From Paralichthys olivaceus (Eukaryota; Chordata; Actinopteri; Pleuronectiformes; Paralichthyidae), in NCBI RefSeq assembly GCF_024713975.1, contig NC_091116.1:11500986-11564985 (forward strand): DNA of 64,000 nt, in the 5' to 3' direction. This document shows positions 1 through 24,710 of this stretch, in pieces. Position 1 is the stretch's first letter; each line of letters starts with the position of its first letter. The notes under the pieces are model-generated. The model was given only the letters and a program-made list of their open reading frames with translations, was not told the origin of the DNA and searched no databases. The position numbers were made by a program, and so were the translations under genes.

Positions 1-80
1 ACATGGACAAGCATCTGGTCTGCCTGGGGTGGGCACATCAACACACACACACACACTAGAGGAAAGCTCTGATCTCCTAC

Positions 81-162
81 CTGATCGACACTTGATGATC
101 TCCCCAAACTCATCCTCCGCCGGCTCATCGCAGTAGTCCTCGGGGCGCACTCCCTCCGCCAT
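81..162 (-). CDS. first coding exon of an unrecognised gene (partial)
   Basis: An ATG at 162 (minus) opens 27 codons plus one base, ending at 81 in front of a good donor (GTAGGAG). The peptide begins MAEGVRPEDYC and is strongly acidic, with DEPAEDEFGE in the middle and IIKCRS at the end. The GC-rich, CpG-rich DNA on its upstream side (about 200-600) fits a promoter and 5' UTR. The rest of the gene lies beyond the left edge. I do not recognise the family from so short a piece. No signal peptide or membrane segment is visible. Confidence 0.6.
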
Positions 163-3100
163 CGATGACAGGGCACCGGGTGTAAAGACAAAAAAAAAAA
201 AAGTTAATGACCAGGAGGGTGACTGAACCAAACAAGTAGGTTAGATCCACCGGCAGAAGCGGAGAGACACCCAGAGAGCAGATCCACAACACACGGCCAG
301 AGGCAGAGCGCACGGCTCGGACACGGGTACGGAGCTCCGGGGTGGAAGGCAGGAGCAGGAGGAGGAGGACCGGCCGGTCTGTCACACTGGGGCAGACGGA
401 GAGGAGCAGGTGTGCGGGCAGGGGGGGCAGATGGGAGCATTCCCACCTCTAAATAGGAGCAGGGTGCTCCGAGGTGGCGCTGCGCCGGGCTCCCATTCCT
501 TTTGACGGACGCCATGCGTAAAATGTGACACCCGGCGGTGGCACGATTATTTCCGTGCACAGGGAGGATGAGGAGGCAGCGACGCGTCAAGGTGAGTCAC
601 CCAGGATACCAACTTTCACCTCCGAGTGAGTAGTGGTCACGTGACAGGTCACAGTCAATGTAAACAAAGTGATATTTCTGAATGAGTCTGTTCAAAAGTA
701 AGTTTAGTCTGGATCAGTGTTCACTTTGATGCTCGCTGGTTTGGGAAGTTATAACTTTGTGATGTTCATGAGTTGAAAACAGAAAGTGATCAGCTCTCCA
801 GTGAGTGACCTGTCCAGTGGAGGATCTTGGATTTTTCTATATAAGGGGCCACAACTATTCAAAGAGGGGCCAACATCCATGCACACCTCCTGATTCAGCA
901 CAGCCCACAATTAAGGGCCTGGGTTGCACACATGAAGCGAACGATGCAGGTCAAAGTTCACCAGAGTTGAACACGTGAAGCCGGTGGTCCATGTTTTATG
1001 TTTCATGGGTTGCACTGTCCTGCATGTTTCCACAGACATGTGTCTATCTGTAATGAACTGACTGTGAAAATGTACTTTCCCTTGGGGACATTAAAGCCAA
1101 AAGCCGTCCTGCCACTTGCTTCACCACAATAAGTTTATTCATGTTTTACCCCCCCCCCTCGCTCGCAGAGATTGGAGGCAAACGTAAGCTGCTGCTCTGT
1201 CACTGACTCATTTGTGTATTTTTGTCCCTGGATCAGTCCCTGGACCAGTTGTTTTGAAAGTCTTCAAACCATCACATGAGGCCTCTGTTACCTCAGATGC
1301 AGAAAATAAAGACCCTCCTCTCTGGTGGGAAAGTGCCCCCTTACTGTAGTTAGCTGTTACAGACCTATTAATATCAGATCTGTGGATAAAGTAATGTACC
1401 CACTCTGGGTTTCCAGGAGCTGGACATGCTTTACTGTAATGGCTCCATTACAACACTGTGTGGCACGCACTTAAGACCGTAGAGCTATTAATAGACATGA
1501 TGATATGATGGATCCGGGCGCTGCTCTGGTCTCAGTCTCTCGGGTTATTCATAAGAACTGAGAAGCCTGCAGGGGGCCTGAGCTGTGAGTGAATGAAGAG
1601 TTCCAGAAACAGACACGTCGGGCCTAGCTGGCATTCCCAGGCATGCAGCCGCCGCCGGGACGGACCAGGTGCTGCTGTCTTCACATGGAGGGTTGGTGTT
1701 TGTGGGGGGGTGGAGGTTACATGCACTTACTGTACGTCGCTCAGCTGCTCCACTCAGGGATGTTGAGATGATGTAAACCTGTTGTTGTTTTGTGTCATCT
1801 AGACTGATTTGACACCAGGAGGAGAAGTTTCCAGTTTCACCTCTGACCCCACCAAGCATCACTTGTAACCATGGTAACAGTGAGGTCAAAGTTACTCTTT
1901 GAATAAATTATTTATTTTTTCCTCCTGACCTCAGTAAAGTGAACTTTCATTTACCCTAAAAAAAACCTGACAGAATGTTTTTTGTGTGTGTTGTGTTTTC
2001 TTATTTACCGGTTTTTTTATTTGCACCTCTGGGCCACCGTACTAATTCCCATCAGCCCTTTAGACGGGACTGCAACAACACTGTCCCACGGAGACTGACA
2101 GCAGGCTCATATGTAAACATCTCACATGGATGTCGTCAGTGGTGGCTTCTGGGAACTAAATGAGAAGCAATGCATTAGTCAAGCATTAGATGCTAATGTT
2201 TACTGTACAAGGAGGTCACCTAGAAGAAATCAACATACCCCAATATCTAATGCAAACAGGAAATTATACAATTCAGCTTTTTGTTATAGAAATGTACAGC
2301 ATACAATGAAAGTACCAAATATCAAAATATATTCTGTAAACTCAAAAAACATTTTAATACACATGGTGACGTTACATACTCCTTCCAGACATGTTGTACT
2401 TGATATAATAATACGTGTCAATTCCTGCATTAGTTTTTCCATCACGCTTGTGTAACTTGCACCAGAATCAGCTTCCAACTTGTTGTGATGTCAAAAACCT
2501 GCAGGTATGTCCATTTAAACATCCAAGAGAAGGAACAATGAGCAAAACCCATTCAGAAGTGGAGGCGTACTTTAATTTTGTGACATGCCTGTAGAGAATC
2601 ATGGATTAAAAACACACTGGCACAGTTTGTACAGCTGGGGGCAGTGTAACCACAGGTTAGAGAGTGCAGTCTCTTCTGTGAACTGGGACAGAGAATCCTG
2701 GAAAGATGTTTTCTGAAGTCTTCTCCCTCAGGACAGAGAAAACACAGAGCTGCAGCTGATTCTAAAAAAAAAAAACTACATGAGAGGTTGACACCATTCA
2801 GTGTTGCATTGTTTGTGATGAGGAGCGTTAGTCCAGGTTGACAAGGCGTGCAGCTCCAGAAGGGGTTTTTGGACGGTGGCTGGAGAGTCCCAGATTGTTC
2901 CACTGCTGGAGTCACAGTTCCCCAGGTACAACATCAGCTGTGCTCCAAACTGACCACTCGCTCTACTGATAAATATGTTGCATGAGCAAAGTCCACAGGT
3001 GAGGAAGTTATTTTTATTTATTTTTTTAAGGCAATTTAATCGTCAAACACATTTGTTTCAAAATCTGATCAGTAAACTCTCCTCTGGATGTGACTGGTGA

Positions 3101-4254
3101 AAAAATAACCAAATATGGTATAACAGAAACAAAAGGGGGGGGGGGGGGGCAGCTTCAGGGAGCTGCAGCATCACTACAAACGTTTATGTAACGTGATGAG
3201 TTCCTGTCTCTTTCAGGGAACTTGATGTTTCCTGCAGTGAAGTGTGTCTGTCACAGCAGCAATCACAAAGTGCTCCATCTCAAAAAAAATGTATCTGGGG
3301 CTCTTTTGTTGCTCACTGGCTGAAAAAATAAAATTAAAACCCCCTCAATATTTGTTTTGTGTTTTCTGGAGAGAGAGAAACTGTTGTTGTGGTCGTTAGT
3401 AATTGGCACTTCAGCTCCTTATTGGCAGGAGGAACATAACCTCTAATGTGTTTATTCAGATAAAGAAAGGAAAGTAGTTCTTCTCCTGGAGGAGTCTGGC
3501 TTCCTTGGAATGAACTCTTCACGTTCAGATGCCTTCATACAGACTTGGAGAATCCTTTGTATCCAGCCAGGGTGTGCCAGTATGTCGTGACATCACTTAA
3601 TGCACTTCTATTGTTTTTTTGGCACGTTTTCAATGTGCATATAAAAAATAAAACATTGTGGATATATATTGGTTACAGCTTTGCAATCAAGTTTCAGTAT
3701 CTACACGAAGCTGGTAACGTATATACATTTGGAAGGAAACCTGACAACTGCTGGGTGTGGTTAAAGGTGCAGAACACCTCGTCTCTGATGCCAAATGTTA
3801 CTTTACTCTCAAAATATATATATATATATATTATATGATAAGTAATATCCAGTGAATCACGTACTATGTGTCAAAAACCCAGTGACAGTATGTGGATTGT
3901 GTAGTGATCAAATTAACCAAATGACTGAATTCATGAGGAAAAAGACAGATTAATTATCCTGGGTGTGTTTGTTTAGTTTTTTTTCTGCGAGTGATACTAC
4001 TTCTACCTTTTGAAGGAAGCTCCTGCATCATCTGCTAACTGTAGTTTTACTCGGCATGCCTGGAAACCAGCTGGTAACCGCCGTGGTTCTATAGATCTAT
4101 CAAAAACACAACAATACATATTCAGAGCTGCTGACAAAAGAAAGAACAGTATGACATCGAGAGTGAGATATTCTGTTCAGTGCTTTAATGTTCCAACGTA
4201 CAAAGAGATAAATGCTGATTACTGACATCTCTACAACGGCATCTAAAACATGCC

Positions 4255-4292
<38 letters not shown>

Positions 4293-7200
4293 AAATCCCT
4301 ATGCTCATCATTAGACAGCGTTTCTCTGCAGTCTACTGGGAGATGATGCATTAAACAGAGCTGTCTCTGTTAGCGAGTCTCTACTTTTCATCAGTGAATT
4401 AGTAACCAAACAAATGCTAATAACTAGGAGTCAGACCTGGGATGAAACATACAAAGAAGCAGCAGGGGACAGACGCCCTATGGGGCCAAGAATAACGGTG
4501 ATGTTCACGTCGTCAAATTTGTAAATGACCCCAGTGAAATCACACCGATAGGGCGAACGCAAATAATCTTATTTTAACACAAACACGCTGAAGTGCTTCA
4601 TTAAAAATCAAAGCATGTAGGTCAGTTTGGAAACTAGCACAGGCACATTTACATTGTCATTTATAATCAGAGGCTCATCACTGCCACTGATGTGACACTG
4701 ATTCCTGCTGCCAATTAAGAATCAGGACATGCAGCGACTGCATCTGCTCCACGTTACTGTACCTTTGTTTTCTGCTCTGCAATCTGACAATGCTGTAGTG
4801 CCACCTCTGGGATTAAAGATGTGTGAATGAAACAGCTGCACGACGTTAAACTACTACACAATAAAGCAGGAAGTCTTAGATCTGAAAACATCTGGCAGAG
4901 GATTTATCTCATTTTAAGAATGTTTGTATCTAAAAATACCTCAACACCAGACTACAACTGCCAAACAGGAAGATTTGATCGAATTGCTCTTTTAGTTCTT
5001 CCAGTTTCTGAGGATATTTGAAAGCTTCCTGTATATTTGAACCCAGGTCTGTTACAGTGTTAGTGCCTAAGGCCCCTCTATACCACCAAAGCACAGAGAC
5101 GTTTCTAGGTAACAAAAACACTCTCACGAAGCTGGGATCATAAAGTATTAAATACAGTAGCGGTCATACTGAACATCATACTGGTGGTGATGATCCCTAT
5201 TACAGCACTTGTCCGTCATTTCAGGATTTCTGTTTCCCCCCAGAAGCGACAACACACCGAGTCATGTGACATGGAGCGCTGACAAAAACATCTAGTGACC
5301 AAACAAAGGCAAATTCTGATTAACTGGAGCCCCCTCCCACCAGAAAACAGCAGTGACGCTGTGACATCTTTCAAACTTAGCGTGCTGAAAAGCACCCGCT
5401 GACCCATATAGCTGGTATGAATAATGGAATCATGGCTGTAAAAGTGAGCACTCTTTCTGTTTTCACTCAGCGCTGAACAAACTGCCCGGTGCACAGTGAC
5501 TTTCAGTCGCTGTGAGTAAAACTAGAAAAAGGGACATTGAAGGATTCTGGTGCCCTTGTTGCCTGTTTTCATCTGACATCCATCAGCAGTGAGAAAGTAC
5601 ACAGTGGATTTACATCATGAGGTTTATGGCTGCCTGAACGAGCTTGTAAAGTGAGATTAAGTGGCTTCACTCTAGCTTCACAGCTTGTAAATTGCAGCGT
5701 AAATATTTTGTTCGTGGGTAGAAATGAAAATACTAGGTGAGTTCACGGGAGAGGAAATAACCAATTCATGTTTCGAGAAAAACTAATGGAAGTTTTAAAC
5801 ATGGAGCTGTGATTGTGAGTGATCTGATTTTGGGGTATAGACATCTGCACAGCTTCAGAACTTCAGTGTGACGGCACATCAAAGCTCTCAAATCGGTTGC
5901 ATCAGAGATCAATGTTCATTGGGAGGCAAAGAAGAGAAGAAGGATCTAAAGGAGGAGAGATGACAGCCAGCAGAACTTCTTCTGTGAAACACTTGACATG
6001 AGCTAAAGCATCTGACAGACTCAGTCCTGACACTGACACAGCTTCTCAGATTGACCGAGATTGTGTCACAAACTCCACAAGTGAGACCCCTCACCTTCAG
6101 CAGTTGTGTGGATATTAGAGGGGAGGTGTCCGCAGCTCGCGCAGAGACGGAGTACAGGCTTCACAGGTTGAGATCGGTACAATATACCAGCTCATTCTCT
6201 CCCAGTCACCTCCTGAAGCATTCTGATTTAATCTGAAGATGGGAGGAGAAAGGGATTTTGAGAGAAGGTGCAGGTTGGGTCACAGATGGCAGGAGCTTAT
6301 TATCATTATTATTTAAAAGAATATTAAATAATCTCCTCCAGTGATTTTGTTTCATACATTCAATTTGACAAAACAAACAATTCAAATTGAATTGCACTGT
6401 TACCTCTCATTCCTCACAGGTTACATTACTTTACTGGAGGTTGTCATTATTTAACCTGCACTCAGTTATTAGTGTAATAAATTCATTGTGACGAAATGAT
6501 TTGTCTGTGTCGTGTCAGTTCCTATAAAATAAATGGACCTCTGCCTGCTGCACCAGTCGTATGGTGGCTGCACAGGTCTACATTTGTTAACGTGGCAAGG
6601 GACGAAGCCTAGATCCTATTTTTGGGTGAGGGTTGCTTGTCAGAGCCACAGCAAATGTGAGACAACGCAGAGAACAGTTAAAGATTCCAAAATGTCAGTC
6701 AGAGAATTCCTATTTTACATTTTGTCTCCCTGGTGCACTTTTGAAATTACAGACTGTGTTTTGAATGGAGGATGGAGGTCCAGGGTGAGGGAAAGTAATT
6801 CAGCACACTGGGGAGCTGAGACACAATGTTTTTGTAGAATGACAGATAAAAATAGCAGCATGCGCCTCCTTTATCTCCCAATCTCAAGTTGAAAATCGGC
6901 TCAGAAGTTACAATATTTGCTCCATCCAGGAATTATGCTGGATCCTTGGCGACCACCCAAACAACAGCTGATTAGAGCCAAACCCTGAGGGCAGTGGAAA
7001 CGAGATAAACGCTGTTTATGTTCATTTAGGCGGCTTTTGTCGGATGATCTTTTCTGAAAGCAGGTGACGCTTTGTTGTAAAACACAAACAAATACTTATT
7101 GTCGATATCTGTACAAGCAGCCATTCGTGGCGACATTTGACATTTGCTTTCTCCGTGCCAACAGATGCTTGCCAGGCGTTTCTTCCACTGATCCCTGACA

Positions 7201-8739
7201 TTTACTGCAGACAAGGAGACAGCAATTTACTGTTAATGAAACGTGGCCTAGATACACTGCTCTGGTTTATAAATAGTCAGCTTCAGTGGCTGTGTTTACA
7301 TGCATAGAGTAATGCACCGATTGCTCATTCTGGGAGGGAGGCATTGCCATTATTATGAATGAACTTTATTTTAAGATGATAAAATTACTTCAACACTTAA
7401 ATGACTAGTGATGAATCAGTTTAGGGCTATTCATAGTTTCATGTGTTTTCATACCTGAAGTTGAGAATCATTATGTGTCTGTACCTCAGAACGAGTCCTT
7501 TATATCTACGTAGAGAGTCCATCGTTTTTCTCCGCCACGTTTCTGCAGTGACCCAGAACAGACAAACCAAACACTCGCTCTGTCTGGACGCATGGAGAGG
7601 CAGGGGTGAGGAGAGCGGAGGCACCTGCGACGGGCACTTAAGATCCATAAATCTGAACTTTCTTCCGCCACTGTTGTGCATGTAAACATGGCCACAGAGA
7701 GGACACCTCCATCGTGCTGAACCAGAGGAGGAAGGATGCTCCGAATGTCACGATGCATAAAAACTTCCCTCAACAGGGAACTGAAATTTAGCAGACCCCA
7801 GGAGGCTGATGAGTGCAGCCCCGTCTCACACCTCCGACCATGGCTAATCAATCGTGACAGCCGAGTGTGCACACCCTGTGGGTTGCCACACTAACAGACA
7901 AGTGGTTCGATAACAGAATATTGATCGGGTGTCTTCGTTTTATTCCCCTCTCTTACCCCCCCCCCCCCCCCCCCCCCACACACACACACAAGAGTAATCT
8001 ATCTGTCTTATGAAGCGTAACTGTGGCATCTGATCCTCTTCTCCGTCCTTGAGAAAGTTAAGGAAATCCAGGGGACGTTTGGAAAGCAAAGTGCCACAAC
8101 TCTAAATGCCACTGATGATGATAGTGGTGATGATGATGGTGATGATGATGATGATGATGATGATGTACAGATGGAGATAGGGTCAGGGGCTTTCTGAAGA
8201 TGTCAAGCACAAGAATTTGATGTTACAAGGTGAAGATATACATTTCTTTTTGCAGGTGCATGCGTGTGTAAACGTGCGGTAAAGCCTCCCAGTCTGACAT
8301 CTTGTTTCTTTAGTAATGGAGATAACAGGCGGGTTGTCACTGGTGACAAAACTCCAGAAGTTCTTGTTGCTTCGTTCACAAGGAAGATGGTTGCCAGTGT
8401 GTCCCAGGTGTGTCACGAATCCTTGGAGTAAACCAGTAAGACCCCTACCCTTCCCTCTACCCCCTATCCCCTATCCCCTGCCCAGGATGGGCCTGCTGAG
8501 TTTTTGGCTGCCAGTTCAAATACCCATCAGTCTCAGCTCCCACACTTATGTTGACCGAAGGCAAGAAAACAAATCTCCAGACCATAATCCAGTGTACAGT
8601 ATTCCTCACAGTTCTTGGGAACTGAACCTTTAAAAGGTGCCCCACCACCATCACCACCCACACAAACTCCCACCCCCACCCAACCCCCCTGAATACCTCT
8701 CCTGGCATGTAACTGTAGAGTTTCCACCTTGGATCTGAC
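163..8739. other. non-coding stretch, tmem47 3' side
   Basis: No convincing exon was found on either strand. The reading frames present lack family resemblance and splice-site support. The part nearest 8739 is presumably the tmem47 3' UTR, whose end I could not place. Simple repeats include a G run at 3135-3149, (AT)n at 3816-3831, (CA)n at 4253-4288, a C run at 7956-7977 followed by CA, and an imperfect (GAT)n at 8111-8166. At about 1045-1110 the text resembles the 3' tail of a fish LINE. Confidence 0.5.
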
Positions 8740-18565
<9,826 letters not shown>

Positions 18566-18894
18566 TCACGGTGCGTGCATGGACACGAGAGTCTCCGCGG
18601 AGTGTGGAGGACGCTGCCGGTGCTGGAGCCACCGCAGCCGCCTGCGTTGCGCGCTGGACGGACTCTCCGCCTGTGGCGCACCGGAGACCTCTGTGTTTAC
18701 TGCGCTGACGTCAAGGCTCTGAGGGATCAGCAGGTGCTACAGGGTCCTAGAGACACCGAGAGGGACAGGAAGAAAAATACTAAGATGCTGAGCTCACCTT
18801 TCCTTAGTTACTTTGGCATTTTAATACAAAATGATGGTGTGAAATAATAGTTCCCTTTTGTTTTTCACTTTCAACTTTGCATATGAAAGACAAG

Positions 18895-19060
18895 GTTTTA
18901 TTAGTCTTAACTGTGCTACATTCACTCTGTCTGTTCATTCTATACTTTCTATAATCCTTACACGTAAGTACTGCATGTTACTAATTACTTACTGATACAT
19001 ATTTTTGACTCTTGCTGCTGTAACATTGCAAATTTCCCCATTGTGAGACTAATAATGTTA
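18895..19060 (+). repeat. LINE 3'-tail-like fragment
   Basis: The end reads CCCCATTGTGAGACTAATAATG, a variant of the CCCATTGTGGGACTAATAAAGG tail seen on many teleost LINE copies. A related copy lies at 48650-48900 inside cfap47. The family name is uncertain. Confidence 0.45.
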
Positions 19061-20335
19061 GATTTAGTTGAGGATTTCTTTTGCAGTGGAGGGAGAGGCA
19101 CAGAGCAGAAGAGAAAGGCAGAGCAAACACAGTGATGGAGAAAGTGGGAGGCACATGAAGGAATATTATTGTTTCTTCTGCATGCTAATGCCAGAGCCAG
19201 AGATGAGACAGAGCGAGACAGGAGGAGGGAGGCCGACAAAGCAGAGGGCGAGCTGGTGTTTATTCAACCAGAGAGGAAGGAGGGATGGAGAGACAGATAG
19301 AAGGAAAGCATGGCCTTGTTTACTCTCCAACAGGACAATAATGAGTGATGATGAGCGAGGAGACAGGAGGAGACAGGAGGAGGCAGAGAGGAGGGGAAGA
19401 GAGGAGAGGGCAAGAGATAGAGGTGAATTGATAGAGGTGAATAGACTTTCTGTTGATCCACATCAGTTATTCACAGCAGAAATATCCTCTGGCCCTGTTT
19501 TAACCCAGAGACACCGTCCCTCAGATTATTATTCTATGCTTTTATAAAACAAACCATGGTATGTTGTTGTTCTTTTGGATGGAATATACCAGGAACACCC
19601 AGGAGGCACATCATGACGTCCTGCACAAACATACACCTGGACTCAACATGGCCTGATTAGAATTTGGAGGTCAAAGGTCCAGATGAAAAACTCCAGGGAC
19701 AGTAAGAGTGGAGTTTTCAACCTAAATGTGTCGAAGCCAAAGAAAGTGCTTGCGTGCTTTCATTCAGTCTCACTAGTAAGAAATAAGAAAGGATCTTTGT
19801 AGCTGCACAGTAGGGAGGGGAATAATCTCAAACTACAGATAAAAAGCTACTAAATGTTCCGGGTATTTTCACACATTTATTTATTTATTCTTTACTTTAT
19901 ACTTTGGCATAAATGTCCTTTTTTTTCAAAATATAAACAGACGAAGATACAAATTTCTAAATATATATTGCTCTACTCCATTCATACATACTCATCAAGA
20001 AAGCTAGGTTTATTTGACAGGATGTCAGCAGCTCACTCTTGGATCCCTTGTGGTGGGTCCCTCCTGTCAATATGGCACTCTGTCACAATCTGAGTTTATT
20101 GACTGTGACTTTTGTTTGATTATTATTGCCGCCTTAATGGCCTGTTGTTAACGCACAGTACCAGATGGTTGTCTGGTGCTGCTGTGGTGTAATAAATGGC
20201 TCTGATATCAAACTAATGAGACTGACTAATCTCTGAGAGGAAGAATCACAGTCACGCATTGTAAATATAAAACACCCAACACAAGAAGATTACTAATCCT
20301 AACTGAAGATCAGAATTTCAGCATGAGGTCTCCTT

Positions 20336-20478
<143 letters not shown>

Positions 20479-21724
20479 AAAGTGAACAAAAGAAAGAAGA
20501 AATGTGGAATTGGGAGCAGTTGCTGCTTTTGTCAAGGACCGACAGAACGACCGAACAGGGGAGAGAAACGTCTCACGGTGAAGGTTGAGTTCGGATAAAA
20601 GGCGTCAAACACCTCGAGTTAACTTTCAATGCTTCACTTCAAATACTGAGATAAGCAGCAGAAAGTGAACGAACAGGCAGAATGCTCTATCTCTGAATGA
20701 GAGTGACAGTAACATGACACTTCTTCAGTTCTAAAATCTAAATATCAACAGAGACAAATGTGTATGAACCAAGAATAATGTGTTGGTTATAAATATAAAT
20801 GATAAATATTGAATGTGAAGTGATTAACAGCGGAGAGACAGAGTCCTCAGGAGGTATTTGAAGATAAAGAGGCTGGATTCACCAAGTTTAAACTAAAATA
20901 TCCACAAAGACTTTGTGTAGTCCAGATTTGAAATTGAATATGAACCTCCATGCTATCCTTCATGTTTGTTTATACACATTCATTTATTTCCTTTGAGTCC
21001 ACAGAGGCAGAAAATCTGGTAGCAACAAATATTTTATTTCAGCTTGGAGAACAAAATTCATCTTCCGAACGGTATTTTATCTTATTTCAAAACACTACAG
21101 ACAACGGCACGGCGGGGAATTGGCAGAGAGCTTGCTGAGATAAAGTAGTTCTCTTGAGGCGAGGGCACACGCTGACCAGTCGGTGTGCACTTGGCATTAT
21201 TCATACAGACGGCAGAGAACATATCATCTGAATAAACCCATCTGAAACCTTAACCATCACTTTGTCCGCTGAAATAATATACAAAATGATTCCATTGAAT
21301 GAATATTATGTATGTTTTTTACTGAACTCATTGAAGTGTTGTCTTTGTCCACTCAGGATGAGGTGGAGACGCTCATTAGTCTGCTCCTCGTTACCACAGC
21401 TTATTTCTTTAAATGTGTTCAACATATTTTCGACCCCAGAAACCAAGATGTGGTATTTGAGGTATTAAAATCCCATTTGATCATTTGCATGTCCAACATG
21501 GGTATCAGCTCATTTCTAAATCAAATGCTTCCTCACTGTGGCCACATCCTCGTCTCTACTGAGACACAACATAAGCTTCTAGACCACGTGTCGGACGAGA
21601 CATCCTGCGTTTACATGCACACCAATATCCATTAGAAGGTTGAAGATTATAGCAAAATAAAAAAGTAAAACCCTGGCCCATATGGGTGCTAATAAAAATT
21701 AATGAGTCCCTGTGAGTGGAGAGA

Positions 21725-21840
21725 CTCAGTGTCTTCCTCAAGGACACTTGAGTGGCTTCAGATGAGACACAGGAGATACAGCAACAGCAGGCATTGAACC
21801 GAGGACTTCTCAGTGCAGTGTTGCATTGATCTCAGTGCTG
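21725..21840 (+). repeat. dispersed fish repeat fragment
   Basis: The text CTTCCTCAAGGACACTTGAG, followed by GGCATTGAACCGAGGACTTCTC, resembles a common teleost interspersed element. It is degenerate. The identification is from memory only. Confidence 0.4.
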
Positions 21841-22399
21841 AATAAAGTATGCAGGTTTCTTACTTGAGTAAAAGTACCAGCAGATCAATGTGAAAATACC
21901 CTAAAGTTCTGAAAGCCCTGCAATCAGAGTGATACTTGGGTTTACAAATTGAAACAGTCACACTTGTTCCAGATGTGAAGTTCAAACAGAACAAGGTTGT
22001 GTTTATCCATTAAAATTCCACATCAAGCTATCTTATCTTTAATATTTCTTTGCAGTCTGATAATAACAACAGTGTTTTTGAGCTTCTGGTGAGCATCAAT
22101 ACCAAACCAATGATTTTTAAAGGAAGAAATTGATCCATTATCCATTTGCTACTAAGTTCACATAATGGAAGAGTGCACAGCATAAGTCTATATTTAATTT
22201 TCAGAGTTTGATTACAGCCGCTTTGCAATATGCACACATTACACAGTGTAGAACAACAGATCTGTGCCACAGAGAATTCATTATTCAAATCAACACCGAC
22301 TGCAAGTCATAAATACTGATGTGATGTTTGTTTTCTTCACCTAGGAATAAACACTATTTCAAGAGGCTTTGGTTTTGTGTTCGTACATGATTGTCAAGA

Positions 22400-22620
22400 A
22401 GTTTGGTGAAAGGGAATTCAACTTGGGATGTGACGTGAACACAAATGTATGCCTGTAAACACAAAACCTATCGGACGGATCACCATGAAACCTGGTGGAA
22501 GGATGCAGTATGGGTCCTGAAAGAACTGTGCGTATGTGCTGGCTGAGTGCAATCCTGGTTTCAACTTTGGGTTGAGGAAAAAGTTGAAAAAAGGAAAAGG
22601 GACTAAATCCTCTGCAAAGT
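22400..22620 (-). repeat. dispersed fish repeat fragment
   Basis: The segment containing CGGACGGATCACCATGAAAC and then CTGGTGGAAGGATGCAGTAT matches a motif found dispersed in many fish genomes. Its 69-codon minus frame belongs to the repeat and not to a host gene. Confidence 0.45.
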
Positions 22621-23842
22621 TTTTCATCTTCTTTCTACCCTGCGTGTGATGATGGGTTATTATTATGTCGGTTCATTAGCATATTTCATATCCTGCTGCT
22701 GAGCGTCTGCACCTCTCTATCTGTCTCTATCGGCAGCGGAGACCACACACAGGTGCTGAACCCTCGCTGAGGGTGGCTTCACAACACACACTGCGGTAGA
22801 CATACACAAACAGTAGCACCTTAATCATTCACCACGAAATATGCACACAACCATCAGTCAGGATAAGAGCTTCAAAGTAACAACACATCTAAAATGAATG
22901 AAGGCACGCGCACGCCACACACTCGTACATGCAGTCTGTCAAGTCATCAAAGCTGCTTTCAAATGTGTCGCACAACGTTCAGCCAAACCACACAAACACA
23001 TGCCCGCTCTCCATCACACACAAGTGCTGCTTTGTAAGACACTTGTGTGTGCACAGGATGATTACTCTGACAATCTACACTCATCAGAAGCATGAAATAT
23101 ACAACAATGTGTCTCTCACACACAAGCGCGTGTATGTGATGATTCTTTTTATGTGTCAGAGTGTGAGTTTTACAGCAGTGAAAAGAGGAACAGGATGAAA
23201 GCAGGGATGAGCAACTTCTCCCTCATTCTCCTCTGTCGTGTTCACCAGAGGGAGTTTTGGTAGGTGTGCGCTCACATGCTCACACACGCACGCACACGCA
23301 TGCACACGCACGCACACACGCACACACACGCACACACACACACGAATGCAGACACATGCAGCACTCGTGTGGCGATGCCACAGCAATAATTAGATTTCAC
23401 TTCAAAGATACATGGCGTTGTTTCGGTGGGAGAGCAGGCTGAAGCGTGGCTTCCTGCTCAGACTGGCAGGTTAGCGACCAGGGCTGCTCTGACCAGACCG
23501 TGTCTCCTCAGTGTGGTGTCATGTACTAATACTGCATTTGTGTGTGTAGATATCTGACTGACAAGTACGTCCACATTCATTCACTCCTCTCGTACAAATA
23601 TTATCCATGAGATCGACTTCACATCAAGCATTAATTTAACTGAGCAACTTAAGCTTATTTATATTTCATAAACTGAGGAAATGTAAATAAAACAAAGAAA
23701 AGTGATAGTTAGTATGTATATGTAGTGTTCTTGTCAGATACTGCAGGACACCTGACAGCAGTGTGTAAGTGTGTGTGTAAGTGTGTTGTTTAAAATATTT
23801 AAGTTGACAATGCTATTAGACAAACTGGACTTTGACACTTCA

Positions 23843-23966
<124 letters not shown>

Positions 23967-24616
23967 CGACTGGCAACCTGTCAAATAATGCTGTGTGCAT
24001 TTCAGAGAGAAACAGCCCCTGCTTAATTACTGCCATACTAATTGAATCCCAGAGTGAGTGATGTATGGGGATAGGCCTCTGTGACAAAATGAAAATGAAA
24101 TATTAAGCCGCCAAGTAGATAATCCATTTAGGAATGTCAGAGAAACGAGTAGGATTAGTCAATGCAGCGCCATATGGCTCGCCTGTCAGAAGACATCAAA
24201 GTTGTTTGAAATGTGAAATGTTTTTATTCGTATTCCCTTTTTTATTTCTAAATTCTTAAGTCTCTGACAAACTCAACAAACCTGCCTCAGGCACATCACA
24301 ACATGCTGTCAGTCTAATGTGCACTGCTTAGTTACATGCAGTATTTTTGGGATGAGCTGAGTGGAAGATGGTGCAAGTGGAACTAAGTACAGTTGTTATT
24401 GGATGAAAAATCACATCTAAATCACAAATATTCAATTTAACTCAAGTCACCTAACTTGGCAGCTCGTCATGATTTCATGAATCTGACTTTACCGTGATCA
24501 ATTCTCTCGGCAGGAGACATAACAGACCCTCCACCAATTGGCTCATCTGTTGCCGGGGCGACGCAGGAGAGGAAGGAAAGACAGGAAGCAAATTTCTGCA
24601 GGTAATCTATGGACAG

Positions 24617-24618
<2 letters not shown>

Positions 24619-24708
<90 letters not shown>
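24619..24708. repeat. (CA)n microsatellite, about 90 bp
   Basis: An uninterrupted CA array of about 45 units, only 650 bp from the previous large array. Confidence 0.97.
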
Positions 24709-24710
<2 letters not shown>

